Source: Corynebacterium aquatimens (GTDB lineage Bacteria; Actinomycetota; Actinomycetes; Mycobacteriales; Mycobacteriaceae). Taken from it: DNA of 64,000 bases. The stretch is taken from the NCBI RefSeq assembly GCF_030408395.1, contig NZ_CP046980.1:1240001-1304000 (forward strand), given 5' to 3'. Position 1 is the stretch's first letter, and each line of letters opens with the position of its first letter. The notes below the pieces were generated by a model. The model did no database searches, was not told the DNA's origin, and worked only from the letters and a program-made list of their open reading frames with translations. Shown piece after piece: positions 25,443 to 34,626 of this stretch. A program made the position numbers and the translations under genes.

Positions 25443-26936
25443 ATGACCCGATTTATGGGAACCGAAACTGAGTACGGCATCATGACGCCTACAGATCCGC
25501 ACTTGAGCCCTATCATGAGTTCCACCCACGCGGTGGTCTCCTACGCAGCAATGCACACGATGGCCCGCGCACGCTGGGATTTCCAGGATGAGCATCCGCT
25601 CAAAGACGCGCGCGGTTTTGATCTCAAGCGCTACCACACCGTCCCCGTGATCGACCCGAACGCGCTGGGAGTAGCTAACGTTGTTCTCCCCAACGGTGCG
25701 CGTTACTACGTTGACCACGCGCACCCGGAGTACTCCTCACCGGAAGTGTCCAACGCGTGGGATGCGATGGTGTATGACGCCGCGGGTGACGTGATCATGA
25801 ACCGTACAGCTGCTGAGATTCAGCGTCTCTACGACGAGGGAGTCTCGGTTCTGGGCGGCCAAGAACCATGTCCACCGGTGAAGTTCTACAAGAACAACGT
25901 CGATGGCAAGGGCGCATCCTATGGCGCCCACGAGAACTACCTGTACTCCCGCAGTACAGATTTCGAGCAGCTCGCGCAGGGCTTGATCCCATTCTTTGTC
26001 ACCCGCCAGATCTTCGCGGGGGCTGGCCGCATGGGGATTGGGGAGAAGGGGGACCGCAACGGGTTCCAGATTTCCCAGCGCGCGGATTATTTCTTCCAGG
26101 AAATGTCGCTGGAAACGACTCTCAACCGCGGCATCATTAACACACGCGATGAACCGCATGCGGACGCCAGCGCGTACGGCCGTCTCCACGTCATCGTCGG
26201 CGACGCGAACCTAAGCCAGTACGCCACGCTACTCAAGATGGGTACAACCTCACTGGTGCTTGACGCCATTGAATCCGGCGTTGATTTCTCGGATCTGAAG
26301 CTTAAAGAACCAGTCGACGAACTCAAGGCCATCTCGCACGATCTCACGTTGTCGCATGAGCTGAGGCTTATCGACGGCCGGAGGCTGAGCGCTATCGATA
26401 TCCAGCGCGAGTATTTAAGCCGGGTCGCGGCAGCATCGGCCGTCGATAAGCATGTGCTTGAGCTGTGGGAAGAGATTCTGGGTGACCTTGAGCGCGATCC
26501 GTTGGCAACAGCAGACCGGCTTGACTGGACGGCGAAGTGGGCGCTGATCAAGGGGTTTGTTGACCGCGGTGTTGATATCGCCGATCCGAAGTTGAAGGCG
26601 ATTGATCTCCAATATGCGGATATTAATCCGGCGAAATCCTTGCACCACAAGCTCGTGGCTTCAGGCAGGATGAAGCAGCTGGTGGGCGCCGATGAGATCG
26701 AGCGCGCGGCTGATACGCCGCCGGCTGATTCCCGGGCGTACCTGCGTGGCAAGATCGCGGAGCTGTTCGGGGACTCGGTGGTGTCGTCGAGCTGGCAGAC
26801 CGTTGTGTTGGCCACCTCCGACGGGCACAAGCGGATTGATATTAGCGCCGTGGACGGGTTTACACGCCAGGAGGTAGAGCCTGTCCTTGCCGGTGGCGTG
26901 GATGGGATCGCCGAGGCATTCGGAGACAATCGCTAG
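25443..26936 (+). CDS. dop: Pup deamidase/depupylase Dop
   Basis: Dop deamidates the C-terminal Gln of Pup to Glu, so that PafA can ligate it, and also removes Pup from substrates. The 497-residue protein is a carboxylate-amine/glutamine-synthetase-fold enzyme. The nucleotide-binding start is MGTETEYGIM (residues 5-14), and SYGAHENYLYSR near 160 and NTRDEPHAD near 235 are conserved. It lies 10 bp upstream of pup, whose product ends in GGQ and therefore requires Dop. PafA in this window is a paralogue with the same motifs in the same order. Confidence 0.96.
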   Translation: MTRFMGTETEYGIMTPTDPHLSPIMSSTHAVVSYAAMHTMARARWDFQDEHPLKDARGFDLKRYHTVPVIDPNALGVANVVLPNGARYYVDHAHPEYSSPEVSNAWDAMVYDAAGDVIMNRTAAEIQRLYDEGVSVLGGQEPCPPVKFYKNNVDGKGASYGAHENYLYSRSTDFEQLAQGLIPFFVTRQIFAGAGRMGIGEKGDRNGFQISQRADYFFQEMSLETTLNRGIINTRDEPHADASAYGRLHVIVGDANLSQYATLLKMGTTSLVLDAIESGVDFSDLKLKEPVDELKAISHDLTLSHELRLIDGRRLSAIDIQREYLSRVAAASAVDKHVLELWEEILGDLERDPLATADRLDWTAKWALIKGFVDRGVDIADPKLKAIDLQYADINPAKSLHHKLVASGRMKQLVGADEIERAADTPPADSRAYLRGKIAELFGDSVVSSSWQTVVLATSDGHKRIDISAVDGFTRQEVEPVLAGGVDGIAEAFGDNR

Positions 26937-26946
26937 GGTAGTAAGT

Positions 26947-27144
26947 ATGTCTAATCAGCAGCGAATTCAAGTCAGCCCCGGTGGGGGAAACGATGACGCC
27001 TCTGAGGGCGTCGACGCGGCGTCGGCGGGGCAGATGCAGATCAAGACCGCCGGCTCTGACGAGTTGCTCGATGAAATCGATGCTCTGCTTGATTCCAACG
27101 CCGAGGAATTCGTGCGCTCCTACGTGCAAAAGGGCGGGCAGTAG
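26947..27144 (+). CDS. pup: Prokaryotic ubiquitin-like protein Pup
   Basis: A 65-residue intrinsically disordered modifier attached to substrate lysines through its C-terminal Glu. It ends SYVQKGGQ, the Gln form that Dop deamidates. The central SDELLDEIDALLDSNAEEFV helix is the segment bound by Mpa coiled coils. Only two lysines are present (33 and 62). The ATG at 26947 is preceded by TAGGGT ending 7 nt upstream, overlapping the dop stop codon; AGGG could alternatively serve as a ribosome site. The stop overlaps the pafA GTG by one base, leaving no room for the prcB-prcA genes that separate pup and pafA in mycobacteria. Confidence 0.97.
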   Translation: MSNQQRIQVSPGGGNDDASEGVDAASAGQMQIKTAGSDELLDEIDALLDSNAEEFVRSYVQKGGQ

Positions 27145-28553
27145 TGCCTGACAATTCCGGGGGGCCGGTGTACTACCGCCGAATCATGGGCGTGGAAACC
27201 GAGTTCGGCGCCACAGCGGTGCGGGACGGTTCGGCGGTGTTGAGCCCCGATGAAGTAAGCCGCTACCTGTTCAAACCGGTGATCGCGGCGCACAAAACGT
27301 CCAACATCTTCACCAACTCTGGTTCGCGGCTGTACTTAGATGTGGGCTCCCACCCCGAATACGCGACCGCAGAATGCGACACGGTGACGCAGCTGCTCAA
27401 CCACGACAAAGCTGGCGAGCTGATTTTTGAGGATCTTGCGGCCGAAGCGGAGCAAACGCTGGCCAACGAAGGAATCGGCGGGCAGATCTACCTGTTCAAG
27501 AACAACGTTGATTCCAAGTTCAATTCCTACGGCTGCCACGAGAACTACTTGATCACCAGGGAGCTACTGCTGAAGCACTTTGCCAAGGGCTTCATTCCGT
27601 TCCTGGTCACCCGCCAGATGCTGTGTGGGGCGGGCATGATTAAAGACGGCACATTCCACATTTCCCAGCGGGCGGAGCAGGTGTGGGAAGCCGTGTCTTC
27701 ATCCACCACGCGGACGCGGCCGATGATCAACACTCGTGATGAACCGCACGGGGACTCCAAGCGGTTCCGCCGCATGCACGTTATCGTCGGTGACTCGAAC
27801 ATGGCTGAGCCGACGTTCGCGCTGAAAATCGGGTCGACGCAGCTCGTTCTAGAGATGCTGGAAGCCAAGTTCACCGAGTTAGATGCACGTTCGCTGGAGC
27901 TTGCCGATGCGATCACGGCCATCAAAGACGTCTCACTCGACACCACCGGCCAGGCCCGCGTTGAGCTTAAAGCCGGCGGGGAGATGACAGCATTAGAGAT
28001 CCAACGGATCTACTACGAAGCAGCGAAGTCGTGGTTGGACAATCGCCCCGACGAGGGCACACCGAACCACGAGTTGTCCCATGTGCTTGATCTGTGGGGT
28101 CGGGTGCTGGAAGCCGTCGACAAGCAAGATTTCTCGCTCGTTGACCGGGAGATTGACTGGGTGATCAAGTACAACCTCTTCCAGCGCTACCGTGAACGTT
28201 TGGGCTGCGAGTGGTCACACCCGAAGCTCGCGCAGATTGACCTGACGTACCACGACATCCGCCGCAACCGCGGGCTGTTCTACATGCTCCAAGCTAAAGG
28301 TTTAGTGGAACGCTGGACCACAGATTCCGCGATCGAAGCGGCGAAAGAGTTCCCGCCTGAAACAACCCGCGCTGTGCTTCGGTCGAAGTTCCTGAGCCGC
28401 GCTCGCGAACTTCACGCTCGGACCAATGTGGACTGGGTGCACCTCAAGGTAGACCGTCCAGAGCCGCAGACGGTGGAACTCCTTGACCCCTTTGAGACCG
28501 TGGATCCGCGGGTGGACACGTTGATCGAGTACATGGAGACGCACCATGGCTGA
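27144..28553 (+). CDS. pafA: Pup-protein ligase PafA
   Basis: PafA uses ATP to join the C-terminal Glu of Pup to a substrate lysine. The 469-residue protein has the glutamine-synthetase-like core: YRRIMGVETEFG near the N-terminus, SYGCHENYLITRE near 130, and NTRDEPHGD near 195. An unstructured C-terminal domain interacts with the core. The GTG start overlaps the pup stop codon; a downstream ATG at 27186 would still retain GVETEFG. It overlaps pafB by 8 bp, so dop-pup-pafA-pafB-pafC form one unit. Confidence 0.96.
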   Translation: MPDNSGGPVYYRRIMGVETEFGATAVRDGSAVLSPDEVSRYLFKPVIAAHKTSNIFTNSGSRLYLDVGSHPEYATAECDTVTQLLNHDKAGELIFEDLAAEAEQTLANEGIGGQIYLFKNNVDSKFNSYGCHENYLITRELLLKHFAKGFIPFLVTRQMLCGAGMIKDGTFHISQRAEQVWEAVSSSTTRTRPMINTRDEPHGDSKRFRRMHVIVGDSNMAEPTFALKIGSTQLVLEMLEAKFTELDARSLELADAITAIKDVSLDTTGQARVELKAGGEMTALEIQRIYYEAAKSWLDNRPDEGTPNHELSHVLDLWGRVLEAVDKQDFSLVDREIDWVIKYNLFQRYRERLGCEWSHPKLAQIDLTYHDIRRNRGLFYMLQAKGLVERWTTDSAIEAAKEFPPETTRAVLRSKFLSRARELHARTNVDWVHLKVDRPEPQTVELLDPFETVDPRVDTLIEYMETHHG

Positions 28554-29484
28554 GAAGTCCTCCGACGCGGTGATCCAACGGCTCACCAACTTAACGTTCG
28601 CGCTGTTGGGTTCGTCGCGTCCGCGGGACTACGAGTGGATTCAGAAAAACGTTGAGGGTTATGAGAACCGTAGTGACGAAGCCTTCAAACGCATGGTTGC
28701 GCGCGACGTGCAATCCATTCGTCGCGCCGGGGTTCCAGCACGACACCGGGACGGGGAAGTCTGGGTGGATAAGGATGCCTACCAGCTACCCGCGATTGAG
28801 TTCACCGACGAGGAAGCCGCGGTGCTTGGTCTGGCCGGTGATCTGGGCGGCGCCGGTAGCTTAGGGGCTTTTGCCCGCTCCGGCTGGACAAAGATCGCCG
28901 CGGGTGGGGCCACAAGGCGTTTCGACGATGCGCCGGTGGCGGCCTTGGACAACGACATAGTGCGTTTGGATACGGACGTGCTCACCGCCGTGACCGCATG
29001 CGTGCGCAGTAAAACCCGCATCCGGTTTGCGTACTACCCATCGCCGACCACGAATCCCCAAACACGGACCATGGACCCATGGGGCATTGTCGCGCTGAAC
29101 AACAAGGCGTACGTCGTCGGCTGGGACGTTGACCGGGAAGCGGAGCGGAGCTTCCGCGCGATCCGGGTCCGCGACGTGAAAAAGGTCAAGTCAGATTCCT
29201 TTGTCAACCCCACCCGGTCCCTGCAAGAAATCGTGGAGGATTCACTGCGGGGACCGACAGTGGATGCGGTACTTTCCATCGAGCCGGGGGCCGGCCGAGA
29301 ACTCACGGAGAAAGCTTTCAAGGAAGACTCCGGCACGTACTGGCTGCGCGACGTCGAGCGCGACTGGTTGGTACGCACGGTGGTCAGCTTTGCGCCCAAC
29401 GTGAAAGTGGTGGAGCCGAAAGACGTGGCGCAGGACGTGGTCGCGCTGCTCCGCGCCGCGGAGGAGGGGCATAGTGGTAGCTAA
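28546..29484 (+). CDS. pafB: WYL-domain transcriptional regulator PafB
   Basis: A 312-residue DNA-binding regulator with an N-terminal winged helix (about 1-70), a middle helical region, and a WYL domain near residues 150-230 (IRFAYYPS, MDPWGIVALNNKAYVVGWD). A WCX extension follows. In mycobacteria PafB and PafC act together as activator of the LexA-independent DNA-damage regulon and do not influence pupylation despite their location. The ATG lies inside pafA (8-bp overlap), and the 3' end overlaps pafC by 11 bp. Confidence 0.93.
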   Translation: MAEKSSDAVIQRLTNLTFALLGSSRPRDYEWIQKNVEGYENRSDEAFKRMVARDVQSIRRAGVPARHRDGEVWVDKDAYQLPAIEFTDEEAAVLGLAGDLGGAGSLGAFARSGWTKIAAGGATRRFDDAPVAALDNDIVRLDTDVLTAVTACVRSKTRIRFAYYPSPTTNPQTRTMDPWGIVALNNKAYVVGWDVDREAERSFRAIRVRDVKKVKSDSFVNPTRSLQEIVEDSLRGPTVDAVLSIEPGAGRELTEKAFKEDSGTYWLRDVERDWLVRTVVSFAPNVKVVEPKDVAQDVVALLRAAEEGHSGS

Positions 29485-30430
29485 AAAGGACAGCGCCAAC
29501 AAACTTGCGGGCCTGGTACGTTCACTCAATCTGATCCCGTATCTGCACCAGCACCCTAATTCCACTCCGATGGAGATTGCGCGGGACCTTGGGCAAACGC
29601 ACGAAGAGGTCATGGAGGACCTAAGGCGGTTACAGTTCTCCGGCCGAAGCAAAGTCGCGGGTGAGCTGATTGACCTTGCCGCCGACTGGACAGGCATCAC
29701 GATTATTGATGACCAGGGGCTCAACACCGCGCTGCGCATGACACCGACCGAGGCGAACGCGTTGTTGCTCACCCTGGAGTCGCTGGAAACAATGCCAGCA
29801 CTGGTAAACCACGGTGCGGTAACTAGCGCGGCAGCAAAGATTCGCGCCGTGATGTCCAGCGCTGGTGTGGATGATGTGGTGCATCCCAATGAGGAAGGAC
29901 ACGCCGGCGTCCTTGCACTCGCTCTCACGCAGCGCAGGCAAGTGGAGGTGACCTACTATTCAGCCAGTTCGGACACCACAACCACCCGCGTCGTCTCCCC
30001 GTTGTCCTTCTTCCACAGGGACGGAAACACATACCTTTCTGCAGTAGAGAACGGAACCCAAAAGTCCTTCCGGCTGGACCGGGTCCGCCACGCTGAGCTG
30101 TTGGATTCCCCGTCAGAAGGAAGCGCGCAGGACTTCGATGATGCTGATCCCTTCGGTTTCTCCGGCCGGAATGTCGCGCAGCTGCGCATCCGAAGCGAGG
30201 CGACCTGGTTGGCTGACTACTGGCAGATTGAACTAGGCAATAGCAACGCTACAGACTGCACGGACGGTGGTACGGACAGCTGGGTGGACGCGCGCATGCC
30301 GTATGGCAGCGAGGAATGGCTCGTGCGCTTTTGCCTCAGTCAAGCTGACCGGCTCGAGCTAGTCTCACCAGTTAAGTTGCGCGAAGAAGTAGCTCGACGT
30401 GGCAAAGACGGCCAAGGGGCTTATGCTTGA
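29474..30430 (+). CDS. pafC: WYL-domain transcriptional regulator PafC
   Basis: A 318-residue paralogue and partner of PafB with an HTH start (LNLIPYLHQHPNSTPMEIARDLG) and a WYL domain near residues 150-215 (VEVTYYSASS, VVSPLSFFHRDGNTYLSAV). The GTG start at 29474 lies within the pafB end, giving tight coupling consistent with a PafBC heterodimer. The gene ends 52 bp before tatA. In the WYL core the canonical W-Y-L positions are partly replaced, as is common in PafC. Confidence 0.92.
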   Translation: MVAKKDSANKLAGLVRSLNLIPYLHQHPNSTPMEIARDLGQTHEEVMEDLRRLQFSGRSKVAGELIDLAADWTGITIIDDQGLNTALRMTPTEANALLLTLESLETMPALVNHGAVTSAAAKIRAVMSSAGVDDVVHPNEEGHAGVLALALTQRRQVEVTYYSASSDTTTTRVVSPLSFFHRDGNTYLSAVENGTQKSFRLDRVRHAELLDSPSEGSAQDFDDADPFGFSGRNVAQLRIRSEATWLADYWQIELGNSNATDCTDGGTDSWVDARMPYGSEEWLVRFCLSQADRLELVSPVKLREEVARRGKDGQGAYA

Positions 30431-30482
30431 ACGAGCGGTGCGCTAAAGTCGCTCACGAAAGAAAATCTTGAAAGGACGTCCA

Positions 30483-30791
30483 ATGCCGAATCTTGGGCCT
30501 ACGGAACTCATCCTTATCCTCCTTGTCATCCTGCTTCTGTTCGGTGCTTCGAAGCTTCCGGACCTCGCTCGATCAATGGGTCGTTCCGCTCGTATCTTCA
30601 AATCGGAAATCAAGGAGATGGAGAACGACGACAAGGCGCATGACGCTGGTCAGGCGGCTAACACTGCCCCCGCGGTAAACGGCGAGCCGCGCCAGTTGCC
30701 CGCTGGTGGTTCCGCTTCTAACCAGGCGCAGTCCGCTGCTGAGCAGGGCTTCTGGGATCGCCCGGAGAACCAGCCACGCCGCACCAACTAA
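30483..30791 (+). CDS. tatA: Twin-arginine translocase subunit TatA
   Basis: TatA oligomerises to form the conduit for folded proteins. The 102-residue protein has one N-terminal membrane helix (PTELILILLVILLLFGASKLP) with the conserved FGxxKLP hinge, an amphipathic helix (DLARSMGRSARIFKSEIKEM) and a polar tail. The ATG at 30483 has AAAGGA about 8 nt upstream; the frame from 30468 adds five unlikely residues. It precedes tatC by 27 bp. The Tat-type signal of the iron-binding lipoprotein at 11574-12572 would be a client. Confidence 0.96.
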   Translation: MPNLGPTELILILLVILLLFGASKLPDLARSMGRSARIFKSEIKEMENDDKAHDAGQAANTAPAVNGEPRQLPAGGSASNQAQSAAEQGFWDRPENQPRRTN

Positions 30792-30818
30792 GAGCGGACG
30801 TAATAGCACCTCTACGCT

Positions 30819-31808
30819 GTGACTACTAAGACACGCAAAAAGAAAGCTAACCCCGATGGCAATATGACCCTGGTGGAGCACCTCCAGGAGTTGCGTCGCC
30901 GCGTTGGTATTTCTTTGATCGCCATTGCTCTCGGCACCGTTTTAGGTTTCATCTGGTACCAGAACGCGCCGTTTGGCATCATGCCGCTGGGTGAGATCAT
31001 TCGCCGCCCCTACTGCTCGCTACCGGTGGAGCTGCGCGCTGATTTGACGGCCGACGGGTCCTGCCGTCTCCTGGCCACGAACCCGTTTGAGATGTTCATG
31101 CTGCGCCTCAAAGTGGGCTTCCTCGCCGGGCTGGTCGTGTCATCGCCGGTGTGGCTTGGCCAGTTGTGGGCTTTTATCACCCCGGGCCTCCACAAAGGGG
31201 AACGCCGCTGGACTCTCACCTTCGTGACCTTGGCCGTCATTCTGTTCGTTGCTGGCGCCTTGCTGGCCTACTTCATCGTTGACCAGGGCCTGTACGTCCT
31301 GATGTCTATCGGTGCAGAATTCCAGGTCAGCGCCTTATCCGGTGGTGAGTACTACAGGTTCGTCCTGGCACTGATCGTTATTTTCGGAGTGAGCTTCGAA
31401 GTCCCACTGGTCATCGTCATGCTTAATCTCGCGGGCCTGTTGCAGTACGAGCAGGTTAAAGACAAGCGCCGCATAATCACGGTTGTTTTGTTCATTTTCG
31501 CCGCGTTTATGACCCCGGGCCAGGATCCGTTCTCCATGGTGGCGCTGGCGTTGTCGCTGACGTTCTTGGTGGAAATGGCCTTCCAGTTCACTCGCATCAA
31601 CGACAAACGTCGTGCGAAGAAGAGCGGCTCCGAGGGCGAGGATTGGTCGCACCTCGATGATGAAGAGGCCTCCGGACCGATTGCGGCAGCGGCACCCATT
31701 GAGGCCGCGCAAAAGGTAGCGCCCGCAACGAGACAACAGCCGAGCTCTACTCACGAGGCAGCGAGCTACGACGCGCCACGAGCTGGTGCGTACGACGACA
31801 TCCTTTAG
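30819..31808 (+). CDS. tatC: Twin-arginine translocase subunit TatC
   Basis: TatC is the polytopic receptor for twin-arginine signal peptides. The 329-residue protein has six membrane helices. The N-terminal MTLVEHLQELRRRV signature is near residue 16, and the FEVPLVIVMLNLAGLL region is near residue 195. A long charged, Ala/Ser-rich cytoplasmic tail (about 265-329) is typical of actinobacterial TatC. The start is GTG; a later ATG (MTLVEHL, residue 16) is possible but the KKKAN basic N-terminus is usual. Together with tatA it sits downstream of pafBC as in mycobacteria. Confidence 0.95.
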   Translation: MTTKTRKKKANPDGNMTLVEHLQELRRRVGISLIAIALGTVLGFIWYQNAPFGIMPLGEIIRRPYCSLPVELRADLTADGSCRLLATNPFEMFMLRLKVGFLAGLVVSSPVWLGQLWAFITPGLHKGERRWTLTFVTLAVILFVAGALLAYFIVDQGLYVLMSIGAEFQVSALSGGEYYRFVLALIVIFGVSFEVPLVIVMLNLAGLLQYEQVKDKRRIITVVLFIFAAFMTPGQDPFSMVALALSLTFLVEMAFQFTRINDKRRAKKSGSEGEDWSHLDDEEASGPIAAAAPIEAAQKVAPATRQQPSSTHEAASYDAPRAGAYDDIL

Positions 31809-31825
31809 CCCGTACGCTGGTGTGC

Positions 31826-34603
31826 ATGTCACACCTCGACGAATATCGCGCTGCAAAGTCGTTTCCGCTCGATCCGTTCCAGATTGAGGCGTGCGAAGCC
31901 GTCGAGGAAGACCACGGAGTGCTGGTCTGCGCACCGACGGGTTCGGGAAAGACCGTTGTGGGGGAGTTCGCGGTCTCGCTAGCCCTATCACGCGGCACGA
32001 AGTGCTTTTACACGACGCCGATCAAGGCGTTGAGCAACCAGAAGTACCATGACCTCGTCGACAAGCATGGCGAAGATGCCGTGGGCCTGCTGACGGGGGA
32101 CGTGAGCATCAACGGTTCCGCGGAGATCGTGGTGATGACCACGGAGGTCTTGCGCAACATGATCTATGCGTCCTCGCCGGCGTTGGATCGCCTGTCGCAT
32201 GTGGTGATGGATGAGATCCACTACCTTGCGGACCGTGAGCGCGGAGCGGTGTGGGAAGAAATCATCCTGAACTTAGACGAGTCCGTGCGCATCATCGGCT
32301 TGTCCGCAACGGTGTCGAACTCCGAGGAATTCGGCGAATGGCTCGATGAAGTCCGCGGGGACACCAAGGTCATCGTGAGCGAGCACCGCCCCGTTCCGCT
32401 CAACCAGTTCATGATGGTGCAGCGCAAGATCTATCCGTTGTTCGAACCCGGGACTGATACAGGCCAGGTCAACAGGGAACTGCTTCACGTCGTGGAAAGA
32501 CTTGAATCCGCCTCTGCGAACGCGGGGCGCGCTGATTATGAATCAGGCAAAGGGTTTAGGTCGCGTACACAGGGCCGACGCGGTGGGGATTCCCGGAGTG
32601 GAAACACTCGGCCGCAGGATCGCGTTCGCCCGGTGGGACGTCCCGAGGTTGTATCCGCTTTGGCTGGCCGCGATATGCTGCCCGCGATAGTCTTCATTTT
32701 CTCCCGGGCGGGGTGCGACGGGGCATTGTTCCAGTGCCTACGCAGCCGAAAAGAGATGACCACCCCGGAGGAAGCTGAGCTCATTACCCAAATCGCCGAC
32801 GACGGCGTAGCGGACATCCCCGAAGAGGACTTAGAGGTCCTGCAGTATAGGCAACTGCGTACCGCCTGGTCACGGGGTTTCGCTGCCCACCACGCAGGAT
32901 TGCTCCCCGCGTTCAAGCACATCGTCGAAGAGCTGTTCGTTCGCGGACTGGTCAAAGTAGTCTTTGCTACGGAGACACTCGCGCTGGGCATCAACATGCC
33001 GGCGCGCACGGTTGTGTTGGAAAAGTTGGTGAAATTCAACGGGGATTCCCACGCTGACTTGACCCCCGGGCAGTACACGCAGCTCACCGGACGCGCAGGC
33101 CGGCGCGGAATTGACACGATTGGTAACGCAGTGGTGCAGTGGTCCCCGGCGATGGATCCGCGCGAAGTAGCGGGCCTCGCGTCCACGCGCACGTACCCGT
33201 TGATTTCGCTGTTCACGCCGGGCTACAACATGGCCATCAACATGTTGAAGATGAATGGCTACGATGACTCGATCGCGTTGATTGAGAAATCCTTCGCCCA
33301 GTTCCAAACGGACCGCTCCGTCGTCGGGGAGGTCCGTGACGTTGAACGACTCCGCACCAAAGTGTCCCGCCTTCGGGAGGACCTCGACGAGGCGATTGCC
33401 CAGTACGCACCACCAACTGAGGAGGGTGAAGACGCAGCAGAGGTTCTGGTCGAGTACTTGGACCTGCGCAAGGAGCTCTCAGAAGCAGAGAAGGAAGGGC
33501 GCCGGGAGTCCATTGAGCAGCGTCACACCGAAGTGCAGCGAGTACTGGGCAAGCTCCAAGTGGGTGATGTGATCGCGCTTCCTTCGAAGAAGCGGCCTGA
33601 GCTCGCCGCCGTGGTTGCGCCTGCTGGCAGGAGGGATGATCCTCGTCCCTGGGTCACCACGGAACGTGGCTGGTCAGGACGAATCGACGCCGCGGCATTC
33701 CGGAATGCACCGGTTGTCGTTGGGCGCATTAAGGTTCCGCGGGACGTTACCGATAAACCCCGCAAGCACACCCGCAAGATCGTCAATGAACTTTCCCGAT
33801 CTCGCTTCAACGCGCCAAAGAGGCTCCGGGAAGAGTCGCGGAACCGGCCGTCGTCACGCGTGCTCGCCTTGCGCGAAGCGATCCGCAACCATCCCGCGCA
33901 CGCCTGGCCCGCGGCGGACAGAGAGCGCCTCGCGCGCCTCGGCGAAGAGATCGTCCGCGAACAGCGATCGTTGGATCGCGCGCAGAAGCGCATCGATAAA
34001 CAGACCGACACCTTGGGCCGCACGTTCGAGCGCATCATTGGGCTGCTGACTGAGTATGACTACGTGGAGCTTGACGGCGGCGAGCCGACGGTGACCGATG
34101 AAGGGGAGCGGTTGGCGCGTATTCATGCTGTGTCCGATCTGCTTGTTGCGCAGTGTCTCAAGCGCGGTATCTGGGACGAGCTTGACCCCGCGGAACTCGC
34201 GGGTGTTGCGTCCATGTGTGTGTTTGAAAACCGCAAGGCGACGCAGGGATATCCTGAGGCCGCCACTGACCGCATGGCTGATGCAATGACGGACACAATG
34301 CGCATCCACGGCGAGCTCGCCAGCGACGAACAGCGCCATCGTTTGCCGCCGACGAGCATTCCCGATCCGGGTTTTGCGCTGTCCATCCACCAGTGGACCG
34401 CCGGCGCGCCGCTTGGCTACGCTCTTGCTGCGGCGGCGGAATCGGGTGCTGAGCTCACCCCGGGTGACTTTGTTCGCTGGTGCCGCCAGGTGATTGATCT
34501 CTTAGAGAAAATCGTGGTCACAGGCTATTCCGATGAGATCATTCACAATGCCCGCAAGGCTATCGACGCCATTGGGCGAGGCGTTGTCGCGATTGGTAAC
34601 TAG
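31826..34603 (+). CDS. helY: Ski2/Mtr4-like superfamily 2 helicase HelY
   Basis: A 925-residue ATP-dependent RNA helicase of the Ski2-like family. Motif I APTGSGKT is near residue 40, motif II DEIHYL near 130, motif III SATVSN near 160, and motif VI QLTGRAGRRG near 415. A winged-helix/arch insertion and a C-terminal DSHCT domain (about 740-925) follow. I chose ATG 31826 (MSHLDEYRAAK). A TACGCT box ends 7 nt upstream, so it may be leaderless. It is the usual gene after tatC in actinobacteria. RNA-decay or processing roles are inferred from eukaryotic relatives. Confidence 0.93.
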   Translation: MSHLDEYRAAKSFPLDPFQIEACEAVEEDHGVLVCAPTGSGKTVVGEFAVSLALSRGTKCFYTTPIKALSNQKYHDLVDKHGEDAVGLLTGDVSINGSAEIVVMTTEVLRNMIYASSPALDRLSHVVMDEIHYLADRERGAVWEEIILNLDESVRIIGLSATVSNSEEFGEWLDEVRGDTKVIVSEHRPVPLNQFMMVQRKIYPLFEPGTDTGQVNRELLHVVERLESASANAGRADYESGKGFRSRTQGRRGGDSRSGNTRPQDRVRPVGRPEVVSALAGRDMLPAIVFIFSRAGCDGALFQCLRSRKEMTTPEEAELITQIADDGVADIPEEDLEVLQYRQLRTAWSRGFAAHHAGLLPAFKHIVEELFVRGLVKVVFATETLALGINMPARTVVLEKLVKFNGDSHADLTPGQYTQLTGRAGRRGIDTIGNAVVQWSPAMDPREVAGLASTRTYPLISLFTPGYNMAINMLKMNGYDDSIALIEKSFAQFQTDRSVVGEVRDVERLRTKVSRLREDLDEAIAQYAPPTEEGEDAAEVLVEYLDLRKELSEAEKEGRRESIEQRHTEVQRVLGKLQVGDVIALPSKKRPELAAVVAPAGRRDDPRPWVTTERGWSGRIDAAAFRNAPVVVGRIKVPRDVTDKPRKHTRKIVNELSRSRFNAPKRLREESRNRPSSRVLALREAIRNHPAHAWPAADRERLARLGEEIVREQRSLDRAQKRIDKQTDTLGRTFERIIGLLTEYDYVELDGGEPTVTDEGERLARIHAVSDLLVAQCLKRGIWDELDPAELAGVASMCVFENRKATQGYPEAATDRMADAMTDTMRIHGELASDEQRHRLPPTSIPDPGFALSIHQWTAGAPLGYALAAAAESGAELTPGDFVRWCRQVIDLLEKIVVTGYSDEIIHNARKAIDAIGRGVVAIGN

Positions 34604-34626
34604 AACCGACGAAGGGGTGTTGTGAA

